A program made the position numbers and the translations under genes. This document shows positions 1 through 7,256 of a stretch of 13,949 nt of DNA, one piece after another; positions within the stretch are counted from its first letter, which is position 1, and every line of letters starts with the position of its first letter. The stretch comes from an uncultured Acidobacteriota bacterium (GTDB lineage: Bacteria; Acidobacteriota; Thermoanaerobaculia; Gp7-AA8). The notes beneath the pieces are model-generated. The model was not told where the DNA came from and made no database searches. It saw only the letters and a program-made list of their open reading frames with translations. Where the stretch lies: assembly GCA_946887105.1 (NCBI GenBank), contig CAMPKJ010000119.1, forward strand, positions 1 to 13,949, in the 5' to 3' direction.

Positions 1-1839
1 TTCGTCGAACGTCGCCAGTGCCTGCTGCGCGTCGCCCATCATCTGCTGCAGCACACCCATGTAGGCGAGGCTGGTCGTCAGCCGCGCCAGACGCTTCGCA
101 TCGAGCGGAGCCGCGGCGACGAGGCGGCGTTGCAACGCCAGTTGCTCCTCGAACACCGCACGCGCACCAGCGAGATCGCCATTCGACTGCAAGACCACGC
201 CGAGGCGGTTGAGCGAGATGGCCAGGTCCGTCTGCCACTTCTCGTTCTGCGAATCGCTTTGCAGCCGCCGGCGGTCGAGATCGACCGCCAGGCGATATTC
301 GGCCAGCGCGCCGCTGACGTTGCCCGCTGCTTCGTAAGCCGCGCCGACATTGCCGTGACCGTAGCTCACCTCGGCCTGGTACTTCGGGTCCGCCGGATGC
401 GCGGCGGCGAGGTCGCGTGAGATGTCGAGATAGTGGCGGAAGTGGCGCAGCGTGCCCACGTGCTCGCCTTTGAGGCGGTACGCGTCGCCGAGATAGAAGT
501 GCGCGTTCGAGAGCGCGAGCTGCCAGTCGTCGCGTTTTGGGTCGCGCGCCGCGAGCGCTGTCGCGAAACGCACGGACTCCCGGAACATCTGCACCGCGTC
601 GCCGAGCTTCCCCTGATCGCGGCGCACGTCGCCGAGCTGCGTCAGCGCGATGGCATTCTTGTGCAGATTGTCGGGGCTCAGCTCCTCGGGATCGAGCGAC
701 GCGAAGTACGCCAGCGCGCGCGATGCCGCGGCGTCGAGGACATCGAGGCGTCCCACGGTCTCGAGCTTCGTCCGCAGATCGCCCACGATGAAGCTCACCA
801 GCTCTTCCGCCTGCCGCCGCTTCTCTTCCGCTTCTTTCCGCGCGGCGGTGACGTCGATGACGTACTTCGTCGCGAAGGCGGCGAGCAGGAACACGAACGC
901 GATCAGCACCGCCGCGCGCACCCGCCGTTTGGGCGCGGCCACGATGCGCTGCAGGACTTCCAGTGTTTCCACCGCCGTCGGACGATCGGCCGGCGCGAAG
1001 CGCTTCAGGCGGTCGACGAGCGCGGTGATGTCGCGCGGCTGGCCGGCCATCGGCTCGGTCGTGCCGGCCGCGGCGCGCAGCATCAGCTCGCGGGAGCTGA
1101 GGTAGTCGGGATGCGCCGGCTTCTCGGTGAACAGCATCTGCAGCAGCAGGCCGAACGAGTACATGTCGCTGGCCGGCGTGGCCGTGCCGCCGATGGCCTG
1201 CTCGGGGCTCATCGTCGCGGGCGTGCCGACGGCGATGCCGTGCTCGGTGACCGGCGGTGCCGGCTCGCCGGGCGGCGTGATCTTCGCGCCGCCGACGGGA
1301 AAGATGAGCGTCTTTGCATCTTCGATCGGCTCGTTGGTCGACGCGGGCGGCGGCGGGGGAGTGTCGTGCTCCGCTTCCTGCCGCGCGATGCCGAAGTCCA
1401 GCACCTTCACGGTGCCGTCCGAGGCGATCATGATGTTTTCTTCCTTCAGATCGCGATGGACGACGCCCTTGCGATGGGCGGCCGCGAGCGCGTCGCAGAT
1501 CTCGAGCGCGACGCGCAGCTTGCGCGCGCGGCTCATGCCCTGCTCGATCGCTTTCTCGAGCGTGACGCCGTCGACGAGCTCGAGAACGAGAAAATCGCCC
1601 TCTTCGGCCTCTATATATTCATGGATGCGGCAGATGTTCGGGTGGTCGAGCGACGACAGCGTGCGCGCCTCGCGCAGAAAGCGGCTGCGCGCGTCGGCGC
1701 TGAGCCGGCGGTCGGCGCGAATGACCTTCAGCGCCACGGTGCGGTTGAGACGCTCGTCGGTGGCGCGATACACCTCGCCCATGCCGCCGGAACCGAGGAC
1801 GCCGGTGACGCGAAGATGCCCGATCCGAGCACCGATCAT
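1..1839 (-). CDS. Transmembrane Ser/Thr protein kinase with TPR sensor/scaffold region, C-terminus cut by window edge
   Basis: Likely phosphorylates Ser/Thr on partner proteins at the inner membrane. The 613 visible residues begin with a Hanks-type kinase domain: glycine loop GSGGMGEVY (16-24), ATP-anchoring K38 in VALKV, helix-C E57, catalytic loop HRDLKEEN (128-135), DFG (148-150), SPE (211-213), SDMYSFG (224-230) and R286. All core catalytic residues are present. The DFG-to-SPE segment is about 65 residues and proline-rich, much longer than usual. One membrane helix lies at about 307-324, then a charged coiled segment and about five TPR-like helix pairs (391-613) that run off the window. 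The start at 1839 gives the usual MIGARIGHLRV opening; an in-frame ATG at 1953 would add 38 low-quality residues. No strong Shine-Dalgarno sequence is seen. The gene is divergent from a winged-helix/FHA regulator, a plausible partner (inference). The kinase assignment is secure; the signal sensed is unknown. Confidence 0.95.
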   Translation of the reverse strand, partial: MIGARIGHLRVTGVLGSGGMGEVYRATDERLNRTVALKVIRADRRLSADARSRFLREARTLSSLDHPNICRIHEYIEAEEGDFLVLELVDGVTLEKAIEQGMSRARKLRVALEICDALAAAHRKGVVHRDLKEENIMIASDGTVKVLDFGIARQEAEHDTPPPPPASTNEPIEDAKTLIFPVGGAKITPPGEPAPPVTEHGIAVGTPATMSPEQAIGGTATPASDMYSFGLLLQMLFTEKPAHPDYLSSRELMLRAAAGTTEPMAGQPRDITALVDRLKRFAPADRPTAVETLEVLQRIVAAPKRRVRAAVLIAFVFLLAAFATKYVIDVTAARKEAEEKRRQAEELVSFIVGDLRTKLETVGRLDVLDAAASRALAYFASLDPEELSPDNLHKNAIALTQLGDVRRDQGKLGDAVQMFRESVRFATALAARDPKRDDWQLALSNAHFYLGDAYRLKGEHVGTLRHFRHYLDISRDLAAAHPADPKYQAEVSYGHGNVGAAYEAAGNVSGALAEYRLAVDLDRRRLQSDSQNEKWQTDLAISLNRLGVVLQSNGDLAGARAVFEEQLALQRRLVAAAPLDAKRLARLTTSLAYMGVLQQMMGDAQQALATFDE

Positions 1840-2149
1840 GCGATCCGCCGAGTGTATGGAATGGACGGATGTTACGCCGATCTGACGGAGAGGCGGAAGT
1901 CCCGATCCCGTTCCTGTACTGCTGTCGAGACCGCCCCGGGGGACCGCGTGCATGGTCGTCTACAATCCTTTCGAAACCGTCCGGATGCGAAGTTTTCGCA
2001 TTCGGGAGTAGGCCGGAACCGCCGACCGACCCGCTTTGGTGTCTTACGTTGAGTTAGGACCCGCTACCTGCTGAACTCTCTTGCGGACCCATGATCGTCA
2101 GATGGGCCGCGAAAGTCGTAAGCGGCTGGTAGCGATCTGGTTGTTTTCT
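1840..2149. other. 310-base divergent intergenic region between kinase and FHA regulator
   Basis: No credible gene lies here. The region must hold promoters for both flanking genes. On the + strand TACAAT at 1961-1966 resembles a -10 box, but no convincing -35 lies 16-18 bases upstream. A hairpin lies at 1981-2005. The kinase frame stays open upstream of 1839 to a TAG near 1962, so part of the region could be an N-terminal extension. The regulator frame is open from a TTG at 2081. Both extensions look unlike protein families and I leave them out. Confidence 0.5.
1981..2005. repeat. Hairpin in the divergent intergenic region
   Basis: CCGGATGCGAA and TTCGCATTCGG can form an 11-bp stem with one G-T wobble around a 3-base loop. 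No T-tract follows on either strand, so a Rho-independent terminator is unlikely. It lies downstream of the TACAAT at 1961 and could sit in the 5' leader of the FHA regulator, or act as an operator-like dyad. Its function is unknown. Confidence 0.45.
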
Positions 2150-2809
2150 ATGGCGCGGTTTCGCTTCGACCAGTTCTGCTTCGACTCCGATCAGAAGGCG
2201 CTGCTTCGCGGTGGGGAGCCGGTGCGCCTCACGCCGCGCGCGTTTCGTCTTCTGGAGTTGCTGATCCGCCGCCGTCCGAAGGCGGTCAGCAAGCGCGATC
2301 TCCTCGATCACGTCTGGTCGGGCAACATCGTCGAGGAGGCGAACCTCAAGACGCTCGTGCTGGAGATCCGCACGGCGCTGGAAGAACGCGGCGGACGTCC
2401 CGAGGTCGTGCGGACCGTGTACGGATATGGCTACGCGTTCACGGGAAACGTGGAGGAGGAAGCGGATACGGGCGCGGAATCGCAGGCCGTGGTCACGGTC
2501 CGCTGGGCCATGCACTCCGTGCTGCTGCCGCTCGGCGCACACGTGATCGGCCGCCGCCCCGATTGCGCGGTGGCCATCGATGATCCCTCGGTGTCGCGCG
2601 TACACGCACGGCTGGAGATCACCCGCGACGTGATGCGCATCGAAGACCTGCGCAGCAAGAACGGCACGTTCGTCGACGGCAAACGGATCACCGAACCGAC
2701 CGAGCTTCTCAATCGCTGCGAGATCGTGATCGGCGAGGTGTCGGTGCAACTGGCCCGGCTCGATTCCGGCGATGCCTCGACGGAGACGGCGGCGCCGCGA
2801 CTGACGTGA
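2150..2809 (+). CDS. Winged-helix (OmpR/CadC type) transcriptional regulator with C-terminal FHA domain
   Basis: A soluble 219-residue DNA-binding regulator that can probably read phosphothreonine. Residues 1-98 form an OmpR-type winged helix: LTPRAFRLLELL (27-38), the recognition-helix region EEANLKTLVLEIRTAL (62-77) and the wing motif VRTVYGYGYAF (87-97). Residues about 115-205 are an FHA domain with the phosphopeptide-binding set G134-R135, S147/S149-R150-x-H152 and N171-G172-T173. No receiver domain or membrane helix is present, so control is more likely by binding a phosphorylated partner than by His-Asp relay (inference). The start at 2150 begins exactly where the winged-helix fold starts; upstream TTG 2081 and ATG 2102 would only add a basic unstructured stretch. 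It is divergent from the Ser/Thr kinase, the obvious candidate partner, and its TGA directly abuts the stop of the convergent amidohydrolase. Confidence 0.92.
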   Translation: MARFRFDQFCFDSDQKALLRGGEPVRLTPRAFRLLELLIRRRPKAVSKRDLLDHVWSGNIVEEANLKTLVLEIRTALEERGGRPEVVRTVYGYGYAFTGNVEEEADTGAESQAVVTVRWAMHSVLLPLGAHVIGRRPDCAVAIDDPSVSRVHARLEITRDVMRIEDLRSKNGTFVDGKRITEPTELLNRCEIVIGEVSVQLARLDSGDASTETAAPRLT

Positions 2810-4399
2810 CTACTTCTTCGCGGCCACCAGCTTCTCCACATCCGCGAGCAGCTTCTTCGCGTCGTATACGATGCCGTCCTTCACCACGTACTTCACGCCG
2901 CCGATGCGCTCCACCTTGCCGGTGTCGTCATTCACGTGAATGGCGCCGGTGCCGTAGAGCAGCTTGAGATTCGCGAGCGGATTTCCTTCCACGAGCACGA
3001 GATCCGCGAGCATGCCGGCGCGCACCAATCCGAACTCCGGTTTCTTTCCGCTCGCTTCGTGCAGCGCTTCCGCTCCGTGAAACGTCGCGGCGCGAATCAC
3101 CTCCAGCGGATGGAAGCCCGCCTCCTGCAACAGCTCCAGCTCGCGGATGTAGTCGAAGCCATAGAGTTTGTAGATGTAGCCCGAATCGGAGCCGGTGGTG
3201 ACGCGGCCGCCGCGGTTCTTGGACTCGTTGAGGAACGCCATCCAGAGGCGGTAGTTGTTCTTCCACTCGAACTCGTCGCGCGTGGTCCAGTCGAACCAGT
3301 ACGAGCCGTGCGCCTTGCGACTCGGCTCGTACCATTTCCAGAGCGACGGCAGCGTGTAGCGGTCGTGCCATTCCGCGCGCATCGAGCGCATCAGATCGCG
3401 GCTGGCTTCGTAGATGGTCATGGTCGGATCGAGGTTGAAGCCGAGCTTCAACAGCTCGTCCATGACCGCGTTCCACTTCGCGCTGCCGGGCGCCGCGGCC
3501 TGCTTCCAGAGCCGGCCCGCCTGTCCGAAGCGATGCGATTCGTCGAGGTAGTTGTAGTCGGCCGGATAGTCCTGAACGGTGCGCGCGTCGAACAGCGCCT
3601 CGGGCAGTCCGTACCAGTGCTCCATACCGTCGAGCCCGAGGCGCGCGGCCTGAAGGATGTTCATGCGGGCCACGCCCATCTGCGCGAGATGCGTGGTCGT
3701 GCCGAGCTTCAGCTTCTTCGCTTCGGACAGCAGCGCGGCCAGAACGTCGGGATCGTAGATCGCGTCGCCGCCGCCGCCGATGATCTTCAGCCCTGCGCCG
3801 CCGTTCTTCGCCGTCCATTGCGCGAACTTGCGCGCCTGCTCGGGCGAGTCGATCGGTCCGCCGTCCCACATGCCGGCACCGGTGAACGCGTACGGGATGA
3901 TGCGCGGCGCGACGATCTCATTGCGCGCGCTGCGATCGCGTTCGTGCACCGTCCAATCGAGTCCGTTGCCCGAGCCGGGATCGCGGACGGTGGTGATCCC
4001 GTGCGCGAGCCAGAGCTTGAACACGTACTCCGCGGTCGTGCCCTGTTCGGTGCCGCCGCAGTGACCGTGCATGTCGACGAAGCCGGGGAGGGGATAGAGA
4101 TTCGAGCCGTCGATCTCCTTCTGCGCGGCCGCGGGACGGCGTTTCCGATCGATGGGCACTTTCGGGAAGCCGACGCCGCGCACTTCCTTGATGCGGTTCC
4201 CTTCGATGACCACATCCATCGGCCCGATCGGCGGTGCGCCGGAGCCGTCGATGACGGTGACGCCGCGGATGATCATCCGCTCGAACGGACCTTCCCCTTC
4301 ACCGGCGCGACGATCGGGCGCATACGGCTGGCGCGGTTCGTCCTGCGCGAACGCGGAGAACGACAGAAGGAGAAGGAAGAGCGCGACGACTTTCTTCAT
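2810..4399 (-). CDS. Exported metal-dependent amidohydrolase (imidazolonepropionase-like, COG1228 type)
   Basis: A 529-residue secreted amidohydrolase, probably hydrolysing an amide, imide or dipeptide-like bond; the substrate cannot be read from the sequence. The N-terminus MKKVVALFLLLLSFSAFAQ is a clear signal peptide. The metal-ligand set of the binuclear superfamily is complete: H111 and H113 in GFVDMHGHCG, bridging K205 in GLKIIGG, H237 in TTHLAQ, H261 in GMEHWYG and D405 in TTGSDSGY. The C-terminal GMLADLVLVEGNP segment (462-474) is typical of the family's small beta-domain. An insert rich in aromatic and charged residues (about 265-395) lies between the H261 and D405 strands and probably shapes the active site. 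The stop codon abuts the FHA regulator. The start lies 17 bases from the divergent propeller gene. No Shine-Dalgarno sequence is seen, but TACAAT lies 8 bases upstream, which suggests a leaderless message. Confidence 0.93.
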   Translation of the reverse strand: MKKVVALFLLLLSFSAFAQDEPRQPYAPDRRAGEGEGPFERMIIRGVTVIDGSGAPPIGPMDVVIEGNRIKEVRGVGFPKVPIDRKRRPAAAQKEIDGSNLYPLPGFVDMHGHCGGTEQGTTAEYVFKLWLAHGITTVRDPGSGNGLDWTVHERDRSARNEIVAPRIIPYAFTGAGMWDGGPIDSPEQARKFAQWTAKNGGAGLKIIGGGGDAIYDPDVLAALLSEAKKLKLGTTTHLAQMGVARMNILQAARLGLDGMEHWYGLPEALFDARTVQDYPADYNYLDESHRFGQAGRLWKQAAAPGSAKWNAVMDELLKLGFNLDPTMTIYEASRDLMRSMRAEWHDRYTLPSLWKWYEPSRKAHGSYWFDWTTRDEFEWKNNYRLWMAFLNESKNRGGRVTTGSDSGYIYKLYGFDYIRELELLQEAGFHPLEVIRAATFHGAEALHEASGKKPEFGLVRAGMLADLVLVEGNPLANLKLLYGTGAIHVNDDTGKVERIGGVKYVVKDGIVYDAKKLLADVEKLVAAKK

Positions 4400-4407
4400 C
4401 GCGAGGG

Positions 4408-4421
4408 ATTGTAGCTATGAT
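4408..4421. promoter_or_regulatory. Back-to-back -10-like hexamers in a 17-base divergent gap
   Basis: On the minus strand TACAAT (4413-4408) lies 8 bases before the amidohydrolase ATG. On the plus strand TATGAT (4416-4421) lies 7 bases before the ATG at 4429 of the propeller gene. Each matches TATAAT at five of six positions. The spacing would place transcription starts at or beside the start codons. No good -35 boxes are seen, so the call is tentative. Confidence 0.4.
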
Positions 4422-5451
4422 GCGAGTCATGCGGCTCTTCATCTGCGCGTTCGCAGTGGTCTTCGGAATTCAGCTTCACGCGCAATTCGTCGAGTATCCG
4501 TTAGCGGATCAAAGCCATCCAGGCGGCATCACTGCCGGACCGGATGGCAACGTCTGGTTCACCGAACGCAGCGCCGATCGCATCGGCCGGATTACGCCAT
4601 CGGGACAGATCGTCGAATTTGCGCTCGCCGCGGGCGCCGATCCGAACGACATCACGGCCGGCTCCGACGGCAACCTCTGGTACACCAACAGCACCCACAA
4701 CACCATCGGTCGCATCACTCCGACAGGTGTGATCACGGAGTTTCCGGCGGCGCCTAGTCCGTTTGAGATCACGGCCGGCCCCGATGGAAATCTCTGGTTC
4801 GTTCCGATTCTCGACAGCTATGTCGGCAGGATCACGACGTCGGGCGTCGTCACCACGTTTCCGATCGTAGACGTCGAGGCTCCAGGTGACATCACGGCAG
4901 GGCCGGACGGCAACATCTGGTTCACGGATTTCTACGGCAATCGCATCGGCAGAATGTCTACGTCGGGCACGGGTCTCACGTACTTCGCCGTCCCCACATT
5001 CGACAGCAGGCCGGCGGCGATCACGACGGGACCCGATGGCAATCTCTGGTTCATCCAACCACATGCGAACCAGGTCGCGCGGATCACTCCCACGGGAACG
5101 ATCACCGAGTTCCCTCTTCCGCCAGGCACCGGGTCGTTCGACATCGTGACGGGGCCGGATGGAAACCTCTGGATCGCGAGCTGGCCTAACGCAATCGTGC
5201 GCTTCACCGTGACCGGAGTCGGCACCACCTTTCCGATTCCGACGCCAGGAGGCGGTCCGACCGACATTGCCGCCGGTCCCGATGGCGGCATCTGGTTCAA
5301 CGAGAACGTGGCGGATCAGATTGGCCGCTTCGATCCGTTCGCGCAGGCCCACGCGGAAAACGTACCGGCGCTTTCGACGGCGTTAATGATCGCCCTTGCG
5401 GTAATGCTGGCTCTCGGAGGCGTTCTCGTGCTGACACGCCAGGCATCGTAG
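4417..5451 (+). CDS. Secreted Vgb-like seven-bladed beta-propeller with IPTL-CTERM-like tail
   Basis: A 344-residue exported protein related to virginiamycin B lyase-type (Vgb) propellers. A signal peptide (to about A22) is followed by seven repeats of roughly 40 residues, each with a GPDGNxWF-type core at about 41, 82, 121, 162, 206, 247 and 287, then an IGRITPTG-type strand. Seven copies would close one propeller. I do not find an obvious E-x-H pair like that of characterised streptogramin lyases, so streptogramin lyase activity should not be assumed; many homologues are uncharacterised. The C-terminus (316-344) is NVPALS plus one hydrophobic helix and an Arg, resembling an IPTL-CTERM surface-sorting tail. 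ATG 4417 has GAGGG at 4403-4407; ATG 4429 is an alternative that also yields a good signal peptide. It is divergent from the amidohydrolase and followed by doxX after 22 bases. Confidence 0.85.
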   Translation: MMRVMRLFICAFAVVFGIQLHAQFVEYPLADQSHPGGITAGPDGNVWFTERSADRIGRITPSGQIVEFALAAGADPNDITAGSDGNLWYTNSTHNTIGRITPTGVITEFPAAPSPFEITAGPDGNLWFVPILDSYVGRITTSGVVTTFPIVDVEAPGDITAGPDGNIWFTDFYGNRIGRMSTSGTGLTYFAVPTFDSRPAAITTGPDGNLWFIQPHANQVARITPTGTITEFPLPPGTGSFDIVTGPDGNLWIASWPNAIVRFTVTGVGTTFPIPTPGGGPTDIAAGPDGGIWFNENVADQIGRFDPFAQAHAENVPALSTALMIALAVMLALGGVLVLTRQAS

Positions 5452-5459
5452 TTCGCCGC

Positions 5460-5465
5460 TACGAT
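5460..5465 (+). promoter_or_regulatory. Possible -10 box for doxX
   Basis: TACGAT ends 8 bases before the doxX ATG, and there is no Shine-Dalgarno sequence between them. A CTGACA at 5431-5436 resembles a -35 box but is 23 bases away, too far for a standard promoter. doxX could also be read from the propeller transcript. Confidence 0.3.
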
Positions 5466-5473
5466 CGTGAATC

Positions 5474-5884
5474 ATGAATCGTGAGATCGCGCCGCTCCTG
5501 CTCCGCCTGTTTCTCGCGTTCGTGCTGATCTACGGGACGCTCGACAACGTCGTCAGTCACGAGCGGATGATCGAGTTCCGCGACTTTCTGGCGAAGAACG
5601 GTTTCCCGATGCCGATGTTCTCCGCGCACTTGTCGGCGTACGGACAGTTCATCGCCGGGATCCTGCTGGCGCTCGGCTTGTTCACGCGGCTGACGTCGAT
5701 CGTGGTGATCATCAACTTCATCGCCGCGCTGGCGATGGTGCACGTCGGGTTACCGTTCAACGCGAACATCGCGCCGATGGCGATGCTGGTGGGTGGGATC
5801 TTCTTTCTGATCTACTGCGCGCCCGCGTATTCGCTCGATGCGATACGTGGCTCTGGTGCGGCCCAGTCCCCTCTCCCCGCGTAA
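5474..5884 (+). CDS. DoxX family inner-membrane protein
   Basis: A 136-residue integral membrane protein with four hydrophobic segments at about 5-24, 51-70, 74-93 and 97-117, the usual DoxX layout and length. The first helix carries the LLLRLFLAFVLIYGTLDNV pattern, and FxxxGxPxP-like spacing follows at FLAKNGFPMPMF (38-49). The family is linked loosely to quinone or thiol redox chemistry and oxidative stress; no substrate can be assigned here. The final residues QSPLPA and the TAA stop are encoded inside an 18-bp palindromic repeat, so the last six or so residues are probably not part of the ancestral protein. The start at 5474 is the first ATG of the frame, with no Shine-Dalgarno sequence. 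It lies 22 bases after the propeller gene and converges on the di-iron oxygenase. Confidence 0.9.
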   Translation: MNREIAPLLLRLFLAFVLIYGTLDNVVSHERMIEFRDFLAKNGFPMPMFSAHLSAYGQFIAGILLALGLFTRLTSIVVIINFIAALAMVHVGLPFNANIAPMAMLVGGIFFLIYCAPAYSLDAIRGSGAAQSPLPA

Positions 5885-5902
5885 CGGGGAGAGGGGACTG
5901 GG
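5862..5902. repeat. REP-like perfect palindrome overlapping the doxX stop codon
   Basis: Arms CCCAGTCCCCTCTCCCCG (5862-5879) and its exact complement (5885-5902) form an 18-bp perfect stem around the 5-base loop CGTAA, which holds the doxX TAA (5882-5884). No T-tract flanks it on either strand, so it is not a classical intrinsic terminator, though such a stem could block convergent transcription between doxX and the oxygenase gene. The C- and G-rich arms resemble dispersed REP-type palindromes found in many GC-rich genomes. No second copy occurs in this window. Confidence 0.75.
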
Positions 5903-5908
5903 AGCATA

Positions 5909-7162
5909 TCACCAGCCGTAGGAACCCGCCGGCGCGTGGTGTCCCAGCAGCGCCTCTTTGTATTTCGCGAACTCCCCCGACTTCATGTAGTAGTCCGGCA
6001 GCACCGTGGCCAGGTACTGGAGATACTGCTCGCCGGTGTACGGCTTGCCGTCTTTCATCAGCAGCTCGCCCGTGACGTCGAACGGCATCAGCGCGATCTC
6101 CTCGGCGCCGCGCTTGCGGAAGAACTTCACGTCCGGCACGGACAGCAGATCGGAAGGCTTCACGTTGCGCACCGTCTCGCCGGTGTCCTGCACTTCGCGC
6201 ACGAGCACGCGCGCGTCGGGCGCGGTGATGTCGCCGGCGAGCTTCGTCTTCACGATCTCGACGTTGATCAACTCGATCAGCTCGCGCACCTCGTTGTAGT
6301 ACTCGCCCTGCGCGGTGCCGTTGTCGCGGTCCTTGAAGCCGAACTGCACGGCCGTGCCGCCCCCGCGCTCGTTGCCGAACATCTCCACGCCGCGCGGAAT
6401 CCAGGCGTTGAGCACGCGCTGGATGTCTTCGATCGAGTAGCGGCCGGTGTCGTTCGTCGCGCCCACCGCCATCTCCTTGAGGAACCCGCGGCCGGAGCCG
6501 ATGTGGAAGCCTTCCTCGGAGAGCATCGGTCCCATCGAGCGGGCCATCGGCGCGTACGAGAAGACCTTCTGCATCTCCAGCTGGTACTTGCCGACCAGGT
6601 CGATCACCGTCGCGAAGACGACGTTGTCGAGGAAGTTCACGAAGGGGATGTTGAACGCGTCGAGGACGTGGTCGCCGAGCTCCATCGACAGCAGCTCTTC
6701 CATCGTCTCGCTGGCGATGTCGGGATGGCCCGGCTTCTTCCACGAATGGTCATGATCGAGAACCCAGAACATCTGATATCCGTGCCGCAGCTCCTCGGCC
6801 ATGATGCGCAGCACGGCCATCTTCATCTGATCGGTGGGCGCTTCCTCGAGCGTCAGGCGGTGCTGCTGGATGGAGCCGAGCTCGGTCGAGGCCTGGGCGC
6901 GGATGATGTCGCGCGCCGAATAGAACATGTTGCCGACCATGTCGCCCGCGCTCTCGAAGCGCGGCCTGCCGGCCATGCGTCCGTGCGGGATCGCGTCATT
7001 CGACAGCTTGCCGATCTTTGCCGTGAGGGCGAACGGAGTCTGGCTGTAGAACTTCGACCAGTTCTGCTCGAGAAACGCGAGCTCGGGGAAGTTCTTCTTC
7101 TGCCATGCCACGATGGCATCGTGGTACTTCGGCGTGATCGTCTCGGTGGTGTACGCGGCCAA
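5909..7162 (-). CDS. BoxB/PaaA-type di-iron oxygenase, catalytic subunit homologue
   Basis: A soluble 417-residue member of the phenylacetyl-CoA/benzoyl-CoA epoxidase family, whose known members use a di-iron centre and O2 to epoxidise the ring of aromatic CoA thioesters. The ligand pattern is complete: E94 (STELGSIQ), E124 and H127 (AEELRHG), D188 (VIDLVG), E217 and H220 (LSEEGFH), with the paired ExxH motifs in family order. Length and the extended C-terminal part (about 250-417) fit BoxB better than the shorter PaaA. No boxA, boxC, paaBCDE, CoA ligase or reductase lies nearby, so the substrate is unassigned. The start is a TTG at 7162, five bases after a perfect AGGAGG; no ATG fits as well. 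It is convergent with doxX across the palindrome and divergent from the HD-GYP gene. Confidence 0.88.
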   Translation of the reverse strand: MAAYTTETITPKYHDAIVAWQKKNFPELAFLEQNWSKFYSQTPFALTAKIGKLSNDAIPHGRMAGRPRFESAGDMVGNMFYSARDIIRAQASTELGSIQQHRLTLEEAPTDQMKMAVLRIMAEELRHGYQMFWVLDHDHSWKKPGHPDIASETMEELLSMELGDHVLDAFNIPFVNFLDNVVFATVIDLVGKYQLEMQKVFSYAPMARSMGPMLSEEGFHIGSGRGFLKEMAVGATNDTGRYSIEDIQRVLNAWIPRGVEMFGNERGGGTAVQFGFKDRDNGTAQGEYYNEVRELIELINVEIVKTKLAGDITAPDARVLVREVQDTGETVRNVKPSDLLSVPDVKFFRKRGAEEIALMPFDVTGELLMKDGKPYTGEQYLQYLATVLPDYYMKSGEFAKYKEALLGHHAPAGSYGW

Positions 7163-7167
7163 ACGGT

Positions 7168-7173
7168 CCTCCT
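7168..7173 (-). promoter_or_regulatory. Strong ribosome binding site deciding a TTG start
   Basis: AGGAGG on the minus strand lies 5 bases before the TTG at 7162. It is the strongest Shine-Dalgarno match among the starts in this window and fixes the start of the di-iron oxygenase. Confidence 0.8.
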
Positions 7174-7256
7174 GAAGGTTCTCGGCCGGGCAACGTTCAA
7201 GCCGAGGACAACATTCTCGTTTCGGGGCGGGAGTCTATCGGATGTTTGCGCGGACC

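Noticed and set aside
433..2052. A 539-codon open frame on the + strand
   Set aside because: It is antisense to a clear protein kinase (HRDLK, DFG, glycine loop) and is low-quality Arg-rich sequence.
2936..4414. A 492-codon open frame on the + strand
   Set aside because: It is antisense to the amidohydrolase, whose signal peptide and metal ligands are complete.
4520..5310. Regularly spaced repeats resembling a tandem array or CRISPR
   Set aside because: The repeats are imperfect, about 120-130 bases apart, and in frame. They encode the GPDGNxWF blades of a beta-propeller.
4417..5451. Streptogramin (virginiamycin B) resistance gene
   Set aside because: The fold matches, but I cannot see the catalytic Glu/His arrangement of characterised lyases, and a signal peptide with a C-terminal helix points to another role.
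5862..5902. Rho-independent terminator
   Set aside because: The stem is strong but no T-run follows on either strand, so a REP-type palindrome is the better description.
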